Below the pieces are notes generated by a model. The model had not been told where the DNA came from. It was given only the letters and a program-made list of their open reading frames with translations, and searched no databases. A stretch of 64,000 bases of DNA from the NCBI RefSeq assembly GCF_003054055.1, contig NZ_QBKI01000001.1, positions 742,824 to 806,823 of the forward strand, written 5' to 3'. Source of the DNA: Pontibacter mucosus. Its GTDB lineage: Bacteria; Bacteroidota; Bacteroidia; Cytophagales; Hymenobacteraceae. Of the stretch, positions 8,713 to 18,139 are shown piece after piece. How positions within the stretch are numbered: position 1 is the first letter of the stretch; each line of letters starts with the position of its first letter. The position numbers and the translations under genes are program-made.

Positions 8713-9384
8713 CTAGAACTTCAGGCCAAAGTCAACCGACACGCCGTTGTTTTTCACGGAGATGTTCTTGTCGCCGAGCTTCTTCTTGTAATGGTCGTCG
8801 ATATTGGTCAGGCCGCGGTGGTAGGTAAGGCCACCGAAGATTTTCGTGCTCTGGCCCAGCTCAAACTCCACGCCGCCGCCAAGTATGGCATCCGTCTCGA
8901 AAATGTTGAAGCGCTTGATTACCTTATCGCCGTCTATTACCTTCTTGTTGTTTACCTGTGCGGCAACCTTGGTGTTAAGCGCGCCACCCACCTGGAAGTA
9001 TAGAATCGTGCCCGGGGCCACCTCGTTGGTGAAGAGCTTGAGCGTTAACGGGAGTTGGATGTACTGTATGGAGATGTCATCCTTGCCGCTGATGCGCTCC
9101 GTAGAACCGTCGCCATGCTCACGGGTGTAGTTGTAGGCAATCTCGGACCCCTTGCTGCGGTACATCAGGCCGGTGCTGAAGGCGTAGTTCTGGGCAAAGA
9201 AGTAGTCTACCACCACGCCCACGCCAAGGCGCAGCTTGCTGTTCTCCTTCTCAAAGTTATACCTGTCCTCGGCCACAAAGCGGTTGCCAGAAATGGTAGG
9301 CGAGAGCTGCAGGCCAATCTCAACTTGCGCCATCGATGTGAATCCAAGGCACAAAAACAGCATTAACAGTGTGATTTTCTTCAT
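8713..9384 (-). CDS. Outer-membrane beta-barrel protein, PorT/OmpW-like fold
   Basis: A 223-residue exported protein. A signal peptide (KKITLLMLFLCLGFTSMAQ, about residues 2-20) is followed by alternating beta-strand pattern typical of the Bacteroidota small-barrel family (PF13568-like): GIGLQLSPTIS-type first strand, YAFSTGLMYRSKG, IQYIQLPLTLKLF, TILYFQVGGALN and a terminal VSVDFGLKF ending in aromatic Phe. The function is unknown; related proteins are often called porin-family or PorT-family. Similar small barrels occur at 35652-37983. Confidence 0.75.
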   Translation of the reverse strand: MKKITLLMLFLCLGFTSMAQVEIGLQLSPTISGNRFVAEDRYNFEKENSKLRLGVGVVVDYFFAQNYAFSTGLMYRSKGSEIAYNYTREHGDGSTERISGKDDISIQYIQLPLTLKLFTNEVAPGTILYFQVGGALNTKVAAQVNNKKVIDGDKVIKRFNIFETDAILGGGVEFELGQSTKIFGGLTYHRGLTNIDDHYKKKLGDKNISVKNNGVSVDFGLKF

Positions 9385-9433
9385 TAGCTTAGCTTTTATT
9401 ATACTTTACGTTACCCTATTACAAAGTAACCCC

Positions 9434-9441
9434 TATTTTTG
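9434..9441 (+). promoter_or_regulatory. Probable -7 element of the gldB promoter
   Basis: TATTTTTG at 9434-9441 fits TAnnTTTG. It lies 18 nt before the proposed gldB ATG, which argues against a longer N-terminus starting at the TTG inside it. No convincing -33 TTTG was found at the expected distance. Confidence 0.45.
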
Positions 9442-9459
9442 CGTAAAGATACAAAAACA

Positions 9460-10464
9460 ATGTATTACAGATTACTTATACTTGCCATACTTGTGTTTGC
9501 CTTTGGCTGCGGCAGAAAGGGCTGCGAGCTACCCAACGAGATAGCGCAAATCCCGATGGATGTGCAGATTGAGCGACTGGAAAAACCGTTCTTTGCAGCT
9601 AAGACAAAAGCCCAGATGGCAGCCTTCATCCAGGCTAGTCCATACTTTGCCGAGCAGTACCTACAGCGGAGCGAGTACCCTTCCGACTCTGCCTTTATAA
9701 ACCCGCTGCACGGCCTGGCCACCAACCCGGAGCTGGACTCGCTGGCACAGCAGGCCATGCAAACCTTCGGCGACATGCAGCAGGAAGAGCAGCTGCTGGA
9801 GGATGCTTTCCGGGTAATAAAGTATAACTACCCCGATTTCAGGGCGCCACAGGTAAAGACCTTTGTTACCGGCCTGGGCACGCTGGGCAACGACTTGTAC
9901 GTGTCGGACAGCCTGATCGTGTTCGGGATAGATTACTTTATCGGGGAGAAGGCAAAATACCGCCCGCAGGCCTATGAGTATATCCTGAAGCGCTATGAGC
10001 CGGAGAAGATGGTGCCAGCGGCCATGCTGCTGCTCTCCAACCGCTTTAACAGAACCAACTTTAAGGACCGTAACCTGCTTTCGGAGATGATTGGAATGGG
10101 GAAGGCCTATTACTTCGTGAAGTCGGTGCTGCCATGCGTGCCGGACTCTTCCATTATTTCCTACACCGATAAGCAGATAGCGGATGTAAACTACAACGAA
10201 GGCCGCATCTGGGCGCATTTTGTGGAGAAGGAGCTGCTGTTCGAGAAAACGCCTTTTGTGGTGAACAAATACATTGGCGAGCGCCCTAACACCCCTGAAA
10301 TAGACGCTACTGCCCCCGGTCGAATCGGTACGTGGGTGGGGTGGCAGATTGTGCGCAAGTACATGGAGCGTAACCCTAACGTAACCTTGCCAGAACTGAT
10401 GGCAGAGACGGACTACCGCAAGATTTTCGAGGAATCAAAGTATAAACCGGAAAGAAGGCGGTAG
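9460..10464 (+). CDS. gldB: Gliding motility lipoprotein GldB
   Basis: GldB is an essential gliding lipoprotein in F. johnsoniae, linked to the type IX secretion/gliding apparatus. From the ATG at 9460 the product has 334 residues. It has a short signal (YYRLLILAILVFAFGCG) whose lipobox cysteine is about residue 17. The body matches the family in PYFAEQYLQRSEYPSD, LGTLGNDLYVSDSLIVFGIDYFIG and the C-terminal GTWVGWQIVRKYMERNP. An upstream TTG would add seven residues but overlaps the promoter element. gldD and gldE lie 6 kb away on the opposite strand. Confidence 0.88.
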   Translation: MYYRLLILAILVFAFGCGRKGCELPNEIAQIPMDVQIERLEKPFFAAKTKAQMAAFIQASPYFAEQYLQRSEYPSDSAFINPLHGLATNPELDSLAQQAMQTFGDMQQEEQLLEDAFRVIKYNYPDFRAPQVKTFVTGLGTLGNDLYVSDSLIVFGIDYFIGEKAKYRPQAYEYILKRYEPEKMVPAAMLLLSNRFNRTNFKDRNLLSEMIGMGKAYYFVKSVLPCVPDSSIISYTDKQIADVNYNEGRIWAHFVEKELLFEKTPFVVNKYIGERPNTPEIDATAPGRIGTWVGWQIVRKYMERNPNVTLPELMAETDYRKIFEESKYKPERRR

Positions 10465-10559
10465 CTTTAGCGGTTACGTGGCTGAGTTGTTGATTGAGCG
10501 AAGAGTCTACCTAGGATAGCATTTCAACAATTTAGCAAGCAACAATTTAACTATCAAGA

Positions 10560-11774
10560 ATGCACATTGCCCTCCTGAACCAGCACCACCACAACCCGGA
10601 CTGCCCTGCTACGTGCCGCCACTACACGTTTATGCAGGAGCTGGTGCACAGGCACAAAATAAGCCTGGTAACAAGCGATGGCTGGAGGAAGACCAGGGTA
10701 ACCTATAATCATTTCTGGGTGCCGGAGGGAGTGGAACTACATGAGTGCCTGGCACCATACTCCAACAAAATGGGGGTGCGCAAGCGCCTCAAAGCCTTTG
10801 CCGGATTCGCGGGGAGTGCTTTCAAGAAAACCATGCAGTTGCAGAAGCCCGATGTGTTATGGGCTGTATCTACGCCGCTCAGCACGCCTTGGGTAGCAGC
10901 GCAGGTGTCCAGGCTACGCGGTGTGCCGTGGGTTTTTGAGGTACAGGATCTTTGGCCAAGCTTCCCGATACAGATGGGGGCGGTGCAGAACAGCTGGCTG
11001 CAGCAGCGCCTCTATACCATGGAGCAGAGCCTTTACGAGAGCGCCAGCCACATCATCACCCTTTCCCCGGACATGACGGCGTACGTGGCCGGCCTGGGCA
11101 TCCCGAAGGAGAAAATCACGACCAACTACAATGGCACCGACCTGGATTTAGTGGATGCTGTGCAGGAGCAGGAGGTAGAGGAACTGCGGCAAAAGTATAA
11201 CCTGCACGGAAAGCGGGTGGTACTCTATGCCGGTACCTTTGGGCGGGCCAACAGCATGCCCACGCTCATGCAGACGATTCAAAGTATGGCCTCAGACCCA
11301 AGTATAACTTTTGTGTTTACGGGCAACGGCTACTATGAGCCACAGCTGAAGGAGCTGGCAGCACAGACACCTAACCTGCTGTTACTGTCGCCACAGCCAC
11401 GCCCCGATGTGTTCAGGCTCTTTAAGCTGGCCGATGTTTCTTTAGTGCCTTTTAACGATCTGCCGGTGCTGGCCAGTAATTCGCCAGCCAAGTTCTACGA
11501 CAGCCTTGCCTGCGGCACGCCCGTTATCGTCACCAACCCCGGCTGGACCAAAGCCTTTGTGGAGAAGTATAGTTGTGGCTGGTACTCGCCCGCCGAGCAA
11601 CCGGAGCTACTTGCGCAGACACTGCGCGATGTGCTGGCCGAACCGCAGCAACTGCAAGCTGCCTCAGCTAACGGCGCTTCCATAGCCCGCCAACTTTTCG
11701 ACCGCCAGCAACTGGTGTTGCAGGTAGAGGAGGTGCTGGAGAAGGTGGTAAAAGATGCTGTTCAGTATTACTAA
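10560..11774 (+). CDS. Family 4 glycosyltransferase
   Basis: A retaining sugar transferase of the GT4/GT-B type, probably acting on a cell-surface or exopolysaccharide sugar at the inner membrane face. The 404-residue protein has an N-terminal acceptor-binding Rossmann domain (PWVFEVQDLWPSFPIQMG near residue 125) and a C-terminal donor-binding domain (VVLYAGTFGRANSM near 220, NSPAKFYDSLACGTPVIV near 310, the usual E/NSP...K motif region). It resembles WbuB-type L-fucosamine transferases, but the substrate cannot be read from sequence. It stands alone between gldB and a small exported protein, not in a polysaccharide cluster. Confidence 0.82.
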   Translation: MHIALLNQHHHNPDCPATCRHYTFMQELVHRHKISLVTSDGWRKTRVTYNHFWVPEGVELHECLAPYSNKMGVRKRLKAFAGFAGSAFKKTMQLQKPDVLWAVSTPLSTPWVAAQVSRLRGVPWVFEVQDLWPSFPIQMGAVQNSWLQQRLYTMEQSLYESASHIITLSPDMTAYVAGLGIPKEKITTNYNGTDLDLVDAVQEQEVEELRQKYNLHGKRVVLYAGTFGRANSMPTLMQTIQSMASDPSITFVFTGNGYYEPQLKELAAQTPNLLLLSPQPRPDVFRLFKLADVSLVPFNDLPVLASNSPAKFYDSLACGTPVIVTNPGWTKAFVEKYSCGWYSPAEQPELLAQTLRDVLAEPQQLQAASANGASIARQLFDRQQLVLQVEEVLEKVVKDAVQYY

Positions 11775-11946
11775 GTTGTTTTTGTATTTCTTATTGCTTT
11801 CATTACCAGGTGTTTATATACTATGTTTTCTTGTGCATCTTCCTAATCAGTAAATATGGCACATACTTTGGTAATGTAGAAGTATAAGCCAAAAATCCAG
11901 GCCTGGGCTTTGCGCTGATTATCTAACCCCATAAAAGCAGAAGAAG

Positions 11947-12447
11947 ATGAGAAAGAACATATTGATGCTGGCATTAAGTGTGCTGGTAGCAGGAAGCGCT
12001 GTGGCACCCGCAGTAGCACAAGGCCCTGAAAAGCAGCGGCAGGAAGTACGGGCTAAAAAATACAAAGACGATCGCAAGCGAAAATCTCCTGAGGAAAGGG
12101 CAAAGCTGAGGGCGGAGCGTATGACCCAAGAGCTTGACCTTAATAAGTCGCAGGCCCGAAAGGTGGAGGCGCTATACTTGAAAGAGGCAAAGGCACGTGA
12201 ATCGAAGCGGGCCGATTTTAGGAGAGGCGACAGGAAAAGCGCCGAATCCCGTGAAGCTATGCGTAACGAGATGATGGCAGCCCACCAGCGCCACAACGAA
12301 GAGCTGAAAGATATCCTCAACAAGAAGCAGTACGCCAAGTATGAGGAGATGCAGGAGCAGAAACGCGAGCAAATGAAAGCCAGGCACCACGAGAAAGGCG
12401 GAAAAGGCAAACGCGGCCACCATGAGAGAGACAGGTCGCAGTCCTAA
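11947..12447 (+). CDS. Small exported charged helical protein (Spy/LTXXQ-like)
   Basis: A 166-residue protein with a clear signal peptide (NILMLALSVLVAGSAVAPAVAQ, about 4-25 including the AxA cleavage site). The mature part is almost entirely charged and helical. It contains the repeated pattern RMTQELDLNKSQARKVEAL and LKDILNKKQYAKYEEM, like the LTxxQ motif of Spy/CpxP periplasmic proteins. The tail is rich in His, Lys and Gly. It may be a periplasmic chaperone or stress sensor, but this is inferred from composition only. It is flanked by its own terminator at 12465-12497. Confidence 0.6.
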   Translation: MRKNILMLALSVLVAGSAVAPAVAQGPEKQRQEVRAKKYKDDRKRKSPEERAKLRAERMTQELDLNKSQARKVEALYLKEAKARESKRADFRRGDRKSAESREAMRNEMMAAHQRHNEELKDILNKKQYAKYEEMQEQKREQMKARHHEKGGKGKRGHHERDRSQS

Positions 12448-12464
12448 GAAGTATACCCAGTAAA

Positions 12465-12497
12465 AGAGGCAAGCCGGTTAAGCTTGCCTCTTTTTTT
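12465..12497 (+). terminator. Terminator after the Spy-like gene
   Basis: A perfect 10-bp stem, AGAGGCAAGC (12465-12474) and GCTTGCCTCT (12482-12491), followed by a T-run. Confidence 0.85.
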
Positions 12498-12709
12498 ATT
12501 CTTTCGCTAAGGCTGTTGTTCCTGCATCCATACTTGCAGCGCCCTCACTCGCTTGTGATTGTGTCTGGCTTTCAAAATATTACATTTTGCGGTGCTTTAT
12601 ATTAGCTTTTACTTATATTGTAGAAGCACATGTCCTGTTTGCTCTCTAAATCTTACTGAATTTCTCGTGCAGGCAAGCAGTTACCCCTTCTACCTGATAA
12701 GCACTGCCT

Positions 12710-15499
12710 ATGAAACTCCTCCTGATTTTCACGTTGCCGCTGCTCATGCTGTATCCGGAGCACTCCTTCTCCCAAAGCCATAAAGGCGCGCTAAAGGGTA
12801 TACTCCTGGACGCGGAGACGAAAGAAGCGCTGCCCTATGCCGCAGTAGCGGTTTATACTGCCAGCGACACAGCGATGGTCACGTTTCGGATGAGCGATGA
12901 GAAAGGCGTGTTCAGGGTGCCGGGGCTGCCCACCGGCCGGGAGCTTCGGGCGGTGATTACGATGATGAGCTTTAAAGTATACCGCAAGGATTTTATACTT
13001 TCGGCGGATCAGCCCGTGCTGGACCTGGGCGATCTAAAGATGGAGCCAAGCTCTGAGCTGCTGAGCGAGGTGCTGGTGGTGGCCGAAACGCCGCCGGTGC
13101 TGGTGAGGAACGATACGCTGGAGTTTAACGCCTCCTCTTTTAAGGCGCTGCCTACTGCATTAGTAGAGGATCTCCTGAAGAAGCTTCCGGGGGTAACGGT
13201 GGACGCGGCAGGCAACATCAGCGTGAATGGAAAGACTGTGCACAAGATACTGGTGGATGGGAAAGAGTTCTTCGGCAGCGACCCTACCATTGCCAGCCGC
13301 AACCTACCGGCCGATGTAATTGAGAAAGTACAGGTGATGAATGACCCGGAGGTAGTACGCCGCGACCCATACTTGCCCGAGAACGAAATCCCGCAGGTGG
13401 TTAACCTCACCTTCAAAAAAGGAGTCAAAAAGGGCCTGTTTGGCAAAGTATACGGCGGTATCGGCACCGACAACCGGTATGAAGGCGGCGGCTTGATAAA
13501 CACTTTCCGCGATACCACACAGCTAAGCCTGCTGGGCTATTCAAACAACCTGAACCGGCCGGGGTTTGGTATGGGCGATATGAGAAAGATAGGAGGGTTT
13601 GACCGGAGCGGGACGAACAGTGTTGCCATGTCGGGCAGTGGCTATGAGCTGAACGGAGTCTCCTTTGGCGGAATGGGGGAAGGGGTGCAGCAGTCATCCG
13701 GCGGAGGTGCAAACTTTAACACGGTCACCAAAAACGGCATCAAGCTGAACCTGCAATACTTCTACGGAGGCATAGACGAAGAGGTAAGACAACATGTAGA
13801 TGCCAGGCAGTCATTAGGGCGCGATACCCTAATCACACGCCGCACCCGGGACCAGAACATCAGGAGCCATAAGCACCAGATAGGGGGTAAGCTGGAGTGG
13901 AAGCTGGACTCCCTTACGGATTTTTACTTCAGACCAAGCATATTGCTCGGCCAAAGCACTGCAAGACAGAAGGAATTGACCAATACCTACCGGAATACCG
14001 GCAGAATGATAAATGAGGGAGATAATAACGAGCGCTCAGAGGGCGGCACGGACAGCTTTGCCGGCACGTATTCCTTAAGCCGCCTCTTCGCCAAGAAGGG
14101 CCGGGTGTTTAGTTTATTTGGCACTTATGATTACGGCACCACACTTCAGGACAAGTATAACCTAGCCCTCAACCGCTTTTTTGAACCACAGCCCCAAACA
14201 GCGGAGCTTAACCAGCTCCGGAACGAAGGCAGGGACAATCTGGGCGTCCGCAATACCCTTGCTTACATCGAGCCGTTTTCAAAGGACCTGGGCGCCGTTA
14301 TCAGGCTGAACTCTCACTATTTTAAAGAAGACAACGCCGTAAGCACCTACGCCTATAATCCGGAAAACAACGATTACGATGTGCTGCTGGATGATTTCTC
14401 CACGCTTTTCGATAGGAAGGGCTGGCGAAACTACGTAACCACAGGCCTCAACTGGAAAAAAGGAAAGCTAACGGTGGAGCCCGCAGTGGAGTTTATGTCG
14501 CTCAATATCAAGACCGCTTTCCGGGAAGGGAAACCCATTCTGCAGGACTACCTCTATGCCTTCCCATCACTGCGCGTGCGTTGGAAAGAACTGAACTTAA
14601 GCTACTCATCCGCGCTACGTGAGCCGGGGGCTGCAGATATTCAGCCTGTGGTAGATAACTCTAACCCACTGTTTATCCGCTATGGAGATCCGGCTCTGGC
14701 ACCTACTGTCTCCCATACTTTCAACTTAAATTTCTATAAGTATGATTTCAACAAGTCGCTCAACTACAACCTCTTCGCCTACGGAAGTATAAACCGGGAT
14801 GATATTACCAGAGAGCGGACGATAGGATCTGACGGGGTGCAGACTTCCCGGCCTGTCAACACCGATGGAAACTGGCAGGTGAACGGGATGGCAAGGGTAT
14901 CAAAGGAATTTAAGCATGATTCAGGCAGGAGGTTTTCCTTGGGAGCATCGGCTGGCGGGGGGTACCGTAAAATGCTGATCATCCTGAACGGGGTGCGGAG
15001 CTATGGACAAATCGTCAACTTTAATCCTTCGGTAAACGCGGGGATAAACCTGAACGATAAGCTTGAGTTTTACCAAACGTTGCGGTTGAGCACGAATCGC
15101 AGCCGCTATGAGGAAGATGTATTCGATAGCTATAACACCCTGTTCAGAGCTGCCACTAGCCGCTTGGTGCTTCGGGTGCCGAAGCGCGTGGTGTGGGAGG
15201 CGTACCTGGAGCAGTGGCACACTTCGGATGCCGTGCCTGGCTTGCAGGACAGTTACAGCAGGCTTACTGCCGCAGTTACCTTCCTGTTTCTGAAGGATGA
15301 CCGGGCACAACTGAAGCTATCAGTATTCGACCTGCTGGACCAGAACATCAGCGCCAACCGCTTTATCCGGGAGAACATGATAGAGGATGTGCGGACAACA
15401 GCACTAACCCGCTACGGTATGATCACTTTCATCTACGATATCCGCAACTTTGGTAGCAAGGCGAGGAGCGAGAGCAGAAACACCCTCTTCAGGTTTTAG
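12710..15499 (+). CDS. TonB-receptor-like outer-membrane protein with carboxypeptidase-regulatory domain
   Basis: A 929-residue outer-membrane protein of the Bacteroidota outer-membrane beta-barrel family (PF14905-like). A signal peptide (KLLLIFTLPLLMLYPEHSFSQ) precedes a carboxypeptidase-regulatory-like beta sandwich (about 28-110, GILLDAETKEALPYAAVAVY). A plug-like domain follows (about 120-235, LKKLPGVTVDAAGNISVNGK, ILVDGKEFFG), then a ~690-residue barrel ending RNTLFRF. Such proteins are related to TonB-dependent receptors and may import or help export substrates; the ligand is unknown. No SusD partner lies next to it, so it is not a standard polysaccharide-utilisation pair. Confidence 0.8.
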   Translation: MKLLLIFTLPLLMLYPEHSFSQSHKGALKGILLDAETKEALPYAAVAVYTASDTAMVTFRMSDEKGVFRVPGLPTGRELRAVITMMSFKVYRKDFILSADQPVLDLGDLKMEPSSELLSEVLVVAETPPVLVRNDTLEFNASSFKALPTALVEDLLKKLPGVTVDAAGNISVNGKTVHKILVDGKEFFGSDPTIASRNLPADVIEKVQVMNDPEVVRRDPYLPENEIPQVVNLTFKKGVKKGLFGKVYGGIGTDNRYEGGGLINTFRDTTQLSLLGYSNNLNRPGFGMGDMRKIGGFDRSGTNSVAMSGSGYELNGVSFGGMGEGVQQSSGGGANFNTVTKNGIKLNLQYFYGGIDEEVRQHVDARQSLGRDTLITRRTRDQNIRSHKHQIGGKLEWKLDSLTDFYFRPSILLGQSTARQKELTNTYRNTGRMINEGDNNERSEGGTDSFAGTYSLSRLFAKKGRVFSLFGTYDYGTTLQDKYNLALNRFFEPQPQTAELNQLRNEGRDNLGVRNTLAYIEPFSKDLGAVIRLNSHYFKEDNAVSTYAYNPENNDYDVLLDDFSTLFDRKGWRNYVTTGLNWKKGKLTVEPAVEFMSLNIKTAFREGKPILQDYLYAFPSLRVRWKELNLSYSSALREPGAADIQPVVDNSNPLFIRYGDPALAPTVSHTFNLNFYKYDFNKSLNYNLFAYGSINRDDITRERTIGSDGVQTSRPVNTDGNWQVNGMARVSKEFKHDSGRRFSLGASAGGGYRKMLIILNGVRSYGQIVNFNPSVNAGINLNDKLEFYQTLRLSTNRSRYEEDVFDSYNTLFRAATSRLVLRVPKRVVWEAYLEQWHTSDAVPGLQDSYSRLTAAVTFLFLKDDRAQLKLSVFDLLDQNISANRFIRENMIEDVRTTALTRYGMITFIYDIRNFGSKARSESRNTLFRF

Positions 15500-15548
15500 C
15501 AAGTATAAAGTATCGGGTCAGTGTTGGGTTGAAGTATAAAAGAGTACT

Positions 15549-15622
15549 GTCATTCTGTAAGAAACTTGGTAGAAGGGAGGCTAAGCTTATGCGGCTTGCC
15601 CACAAGATCCTTTCAGGATGAC
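15549..15622. repeat. GTCAT...ATGAC palindromic element
   Basis: About 74 nt bounded by GTCATTCTG and CAGGATGAC with AAACTTGGT inside, and ending in AAGATCCTTTCAGGATGAC. A close copy lies at 56548-56622; the ends match and the centres differ. It is an intergenic repeat of a kind common in Bacteroidota. Confidence 0.75.
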
Positions 15623-15719
15623 AATAAAGTGTAAACGACTATTGCTCCATACTTACCAAAGTATAAACTACAGGATACTACCCCATGCCGCGCATGATTT
15701 ATACTTTATGCTTCCACGC

Positions 15720-16403
15720 TTACACCCCGCCCAGCTTATTCTCCGGATCATCGGGGATGTTGGGGAAGTTCTTCTGGAAGAAGGCGCAGAAATGGGTAAG
15801 GGGGCACTCCTCGCACTTGGGCCGGCGGGCCAGGCAGATGTAGCGGCCATGCAATATAAGCCAGTGGTGTGCTTTGGAGATAAGCTCCTGCGGAATGTTG
15901 GCCACCAGTTGCTTTTCCACCTCCAGCGGTGTTTTGGCGGTTTTGGTCACCAATCCCAAACGTTTGCTTACGCGGAACACGTGCGTATCCACGGCCATGG
16001 CCGGCTGGTTCCAGATAACGGACACGATCACGTTGGCAGTCTTGCGGCCCACGCCCGGCAACTTTACCAGTTCCTCCACTGTGCTGGGCACTTCCCCGTT
16101 AAATTGCTCCACCAGCATTTTGCCCAAACCAGCCAGGTGCTTTGCCTTGTTGTTGGGGTAAGAAATACTTTTGATCAGCGGAAAAACATCCTCGGGCGTA
16201 GCCGTGGCGAGTGCCTCTGCCGTAGGGTAAGCCTCAAAAAGGGCAGGCGTCACCATGTTCACGCGCTTGTCTGTGCACTGGGCGCTAAGCACCACCGCCA
16301 GTATCAGCTCGTAAGGGTTGCTGTAGGCCAGCTCTGTCTCCGGCTCCGGAAAGTGTTGGGTAAAGTACTCGATCAGGAGTTTGTAACGTTCCTTTTTAAG
16401 CAT
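15720..16403 (-). CDS. nth: Endonuclease III
   Basis: Nth is a bifunctional glycosylase/AP lyase removing oxidised pyrimidines. The 227-residue protein carries the helix-hairpin-helix LPGVGRKTAN with the catalytic lysine (K121), the catalytic aspartate in AVDTHVFRV (D139) and a 4Fe-4S loop with cysteines 190, 197, 200 and 206. Length is close to the family norm with a slightly long tail (DDPENKLGGV). It stands alone with repeats downstream. Confidence 0.95.
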   Translation of the reverse strand: MLKKERYKLLIEYFTQHFPEPETELAYSNPYELILAVVLSAQCTDKRVNMVTPALFEAYPTAEALATATPEDVFPLIKSISYPNNKAKHLAGLGKMLVEQFNGEVPSTVEELVKLPGVGRKTANVIVSVIWNQPAMAVDTHVFRVSKRLGLVTKTAKTPLEVEKQLVANIPQELISKAHHWLILHGRYICLARRPKCEECPLTHFCAFFQKNFPNIPDDPENKLGGV

Positions 16404-16606
16404 AAAGAATTATAGGGCAAGGTAGAATTACAAAGATAACCTTATTCTACTTTCTTGCTGCTTTTTGGCTATCGGATCATCCGGAGTATAATGCCTCCAC
16501 TTTGGGGTCTTTAACTTAAGCGGGCTCAGTTACCTGTAAGAGCGTCCCGCTAAGATTAGTTCTCCGGAAAGCGTCCCCTACCTGTTACTTATTGTACATA
16601 GCTCAG

Positions 16607-17089
16607 TTAGTCTAAGACGCGGTAGGTAAATGTTGACACCCATGCAGAGTCAGGGTCTTCATGGGCAGAGAGCAAGTCCTCAGTAATCAATTCATGCTCC
16701 GTAAGCTTCACAATTCTCCTTCGACTCGGCCAAACTGCCCCTGGGCCAAGGCTGATGTATACATTCAGGGTGTCTCCGTTTATGAACCATGTTCCCCGGG
16801 CAGAGACCTGGGCCGATTCTTCTGTACATTTGGTCGCCCCATTATTGTACTCATACTGCCCATTCTTATAGTACATGTTGTAGTCGTCAAAAAGGCAGTC
16901 GGTTGAACCCTCCAAGGCATCTTGCTCTGGGCCTTTCCCTATTCTGTAAGTGCCACTAAAAGGAGCCCATTTCTTACCGGCGATAAGTGCTTGCTTAGAC
17001 GGTTCTACCTCATTGTCTTTACTGCAACCAGTAAGAGCAAAGGCGCAGAAAATGGATATTGTTAATGTTAGGTGCAATACCTTTCTCAT
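16607..17089 (-). CDS. Lipocalin-like lipoprotein, hypothetical
   Basis: A 160-residue putative lipoprotein. The signal stretch (VLHLTLTISIFCAFALTGCS) ends in a good lipobox, with the cysteine near residue 22. The mature part alternates beta-like segments (GKKWAPFSGTYRI, GTWFINGDTLNVYISL, TFTYRVLD), like the small lipocalin-type proteins common in Bacteroidota. No specific family is recognised. It lies on the same strand as the DUF805 gene upstream, ~60 nt apart, and may share a transcript with it. Confidence 0.6.
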   Translation of the reverse strand: MRKVLHLTLTISIFCAFALTGCSKDNEVEPSKQALIAGKKWAPFSGTYRIGKGPEQDALEGSTDCLFDDYNMYYKNGQYEYNNGATKCTEESAQVSARGTWFINGDTLNVYISLGPGAVWPSRRRIVKLTEHELITEDLLSAHEDPDSAWVSTFTYRVLD

Positions 17090-17148
17090 TCGTTTGTTTT
17101 ATAGGTTAGGGTATGCCCCTGCTCATCTGCAGGGGCTATTTGTTGTTC

Positions 17149-17547
17149 TTAACCTATAGGAGTCTCATTGAAAGAGGCCTGCGTAGGAGCGGTGGCTTTA
17201 AATAACTCAGCCTGGCTTATGCGGCCTTTCGGATCGGCACCATAGCGGTTTGTTCCGTGGTCTCCGTCACCGAATAGCATCCAGAGCCCATAGAAGGGTA
17301 TAAGTTGAAAAAAGCCTGAGTTGCCGCGGTCGTGGCATCTTTTGGCACCGGAAGCAAGGCTAATCCAGCTTAAGAGGAGCATGGCAACGGAAAAAAAGAT
17401 GAGCATGCCGACTGCCGCTGATTCACCAGCAAAAAGTGAAACACCGAACACAAAGAAAAGGATGCCTATCACAAAGGAGATAACGATTTGCGTAACGGCG
17501 TACTCGGTCCTGCGGATTCTCCCGCTGAAAGAGAAGAGGTTTGACAT
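17149..17547 (-). CDS. DUF805 family membrane protein
   Basis: A 132-residue integral membrane protein. The N-terminal FSFSGRIRRTEYAVT matches the start pattern of DUF805 proteins, followed by two or three hydrophobic helices (IVISFVIGILFFVFGV, AVGMLIFFSVAMLLLSWISL). The typical AKRCHDRGNSGFFQLIPFY lies near residues 68-86, and the acidic end GDGDHGTNRYG is also usual. The function of the family is unknown. Confidence 0.8.
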   Translation of the reverse strand: MSNLFSFSGRIRRTEYAVTQIVISFVIGILFFVFGVSLFAGESAAVGMLIFFSVAMLLLSWISLASGAKRCHDRGNSGFFQLIPFYGLWMLFGDGDHGTNRYGADPKGRISQAELFKATAPTQASFNETPIG

Positions 17548-17664
17548 AAAAGTTTGTTTAAGGTTGGAAAAGTTTCAGCTCAAGGTAAGTAATATATAGT
17601 ATAATCAAAATATAATATGGAAAGATCTTAGAAGTGGCCCCACAGGGACACTGAAAGGCAGCTA

Positions 17665-17695
17665 AAGAAAAAGCCACCCGGCGTGGGTGGCTTTG
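17665..17695 (-). terminator. Terminator for the 110-residue coiled-coil gene
   Basis: Stem GCCACCC/GGGTGGC (17673-17679 with 17684-17690) followed on the minus strand by a T-rich run. It sits a few bases past the stop of the gene at 17699-18031. Confidence 0.75.
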
Positions 17696-17698
17696 CTA

Positions 17699-18031
17699 TT
17701 AGGTCCTGCTTCGGCGCTCGGCCTCTTTTATTCGCTCCAGGAGCTGTTTAATCCGCTCAAGCTCCGGTTGTTCTGCCTGGAATACTTCCTGGTCCAGCTC
17801 CTGCGGAGTGGGGGAGATCTGGTTATGAGCGAGCTTGAGCAGGGCGACGTAGTTGTCGATCTGCCGACTTATCTCCAAGTAAAACTCCGGACGCTCCTGT
17901 GCCTGGTCCAAAAAGCCTTCCTTCTGGTTCTCTGCCTTGCGCACCTCTTGGTAGATGCGCATGCCCGCCTCCTGCCTGGAGAGCCCCTCCTGCTCCAGCG
18001 CGTCCATGAATTGGTTAAAGTCAAAGTGCAT
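17699..18031 (-). CDS. Small acidic helical protein, hypothetical
   Basis: A 110-residue soluble protein, choosing the internal ATG at 18029-18031 (MHFDFNQFMDALEQEG). A 27-residue upstream extension runs into a terminator region and is unlikely to be coding. The sequence is predicted helical and highly charged (LERIKQLLERIKEAERRS at the end is coiled-coil-like). I do not recognise a family. It is bounded by terminators on both sides (17665-17695 and 18111-18139), so it is a single-gene unit. Confidence 0.55.
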   Translation of the reverse strand: MHFDFNQFMDALEQEGLSRQEAGMRIYQEVRKAENQKEGFLDQAQERPEFYLEISRQIDNYVALLKLAHNQISPTPQELDQEVFQAEQPELERIKQLLERIKEAERRSRT

Positions 18032-18110
18032 CGTAGGTGATAATATCGTTTCTGTGGTAATTAGAATAAACTCACCACAGAAGTTACTCCCTCTAATGGA
18101 TGAGCAGCAC

Positions 18111-18139
18111 AAAAAGCCACCTGCTGTAGGTGGCTTTTT
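18111..18139. terminator. Symmetric terminator hairpin
   Basis: A hairpin with arms AAAAAGCCACCT and AGGTGGCTTTTT. It can act in both directions. Nothing codes between here and 18294. Confidence 0.75.
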
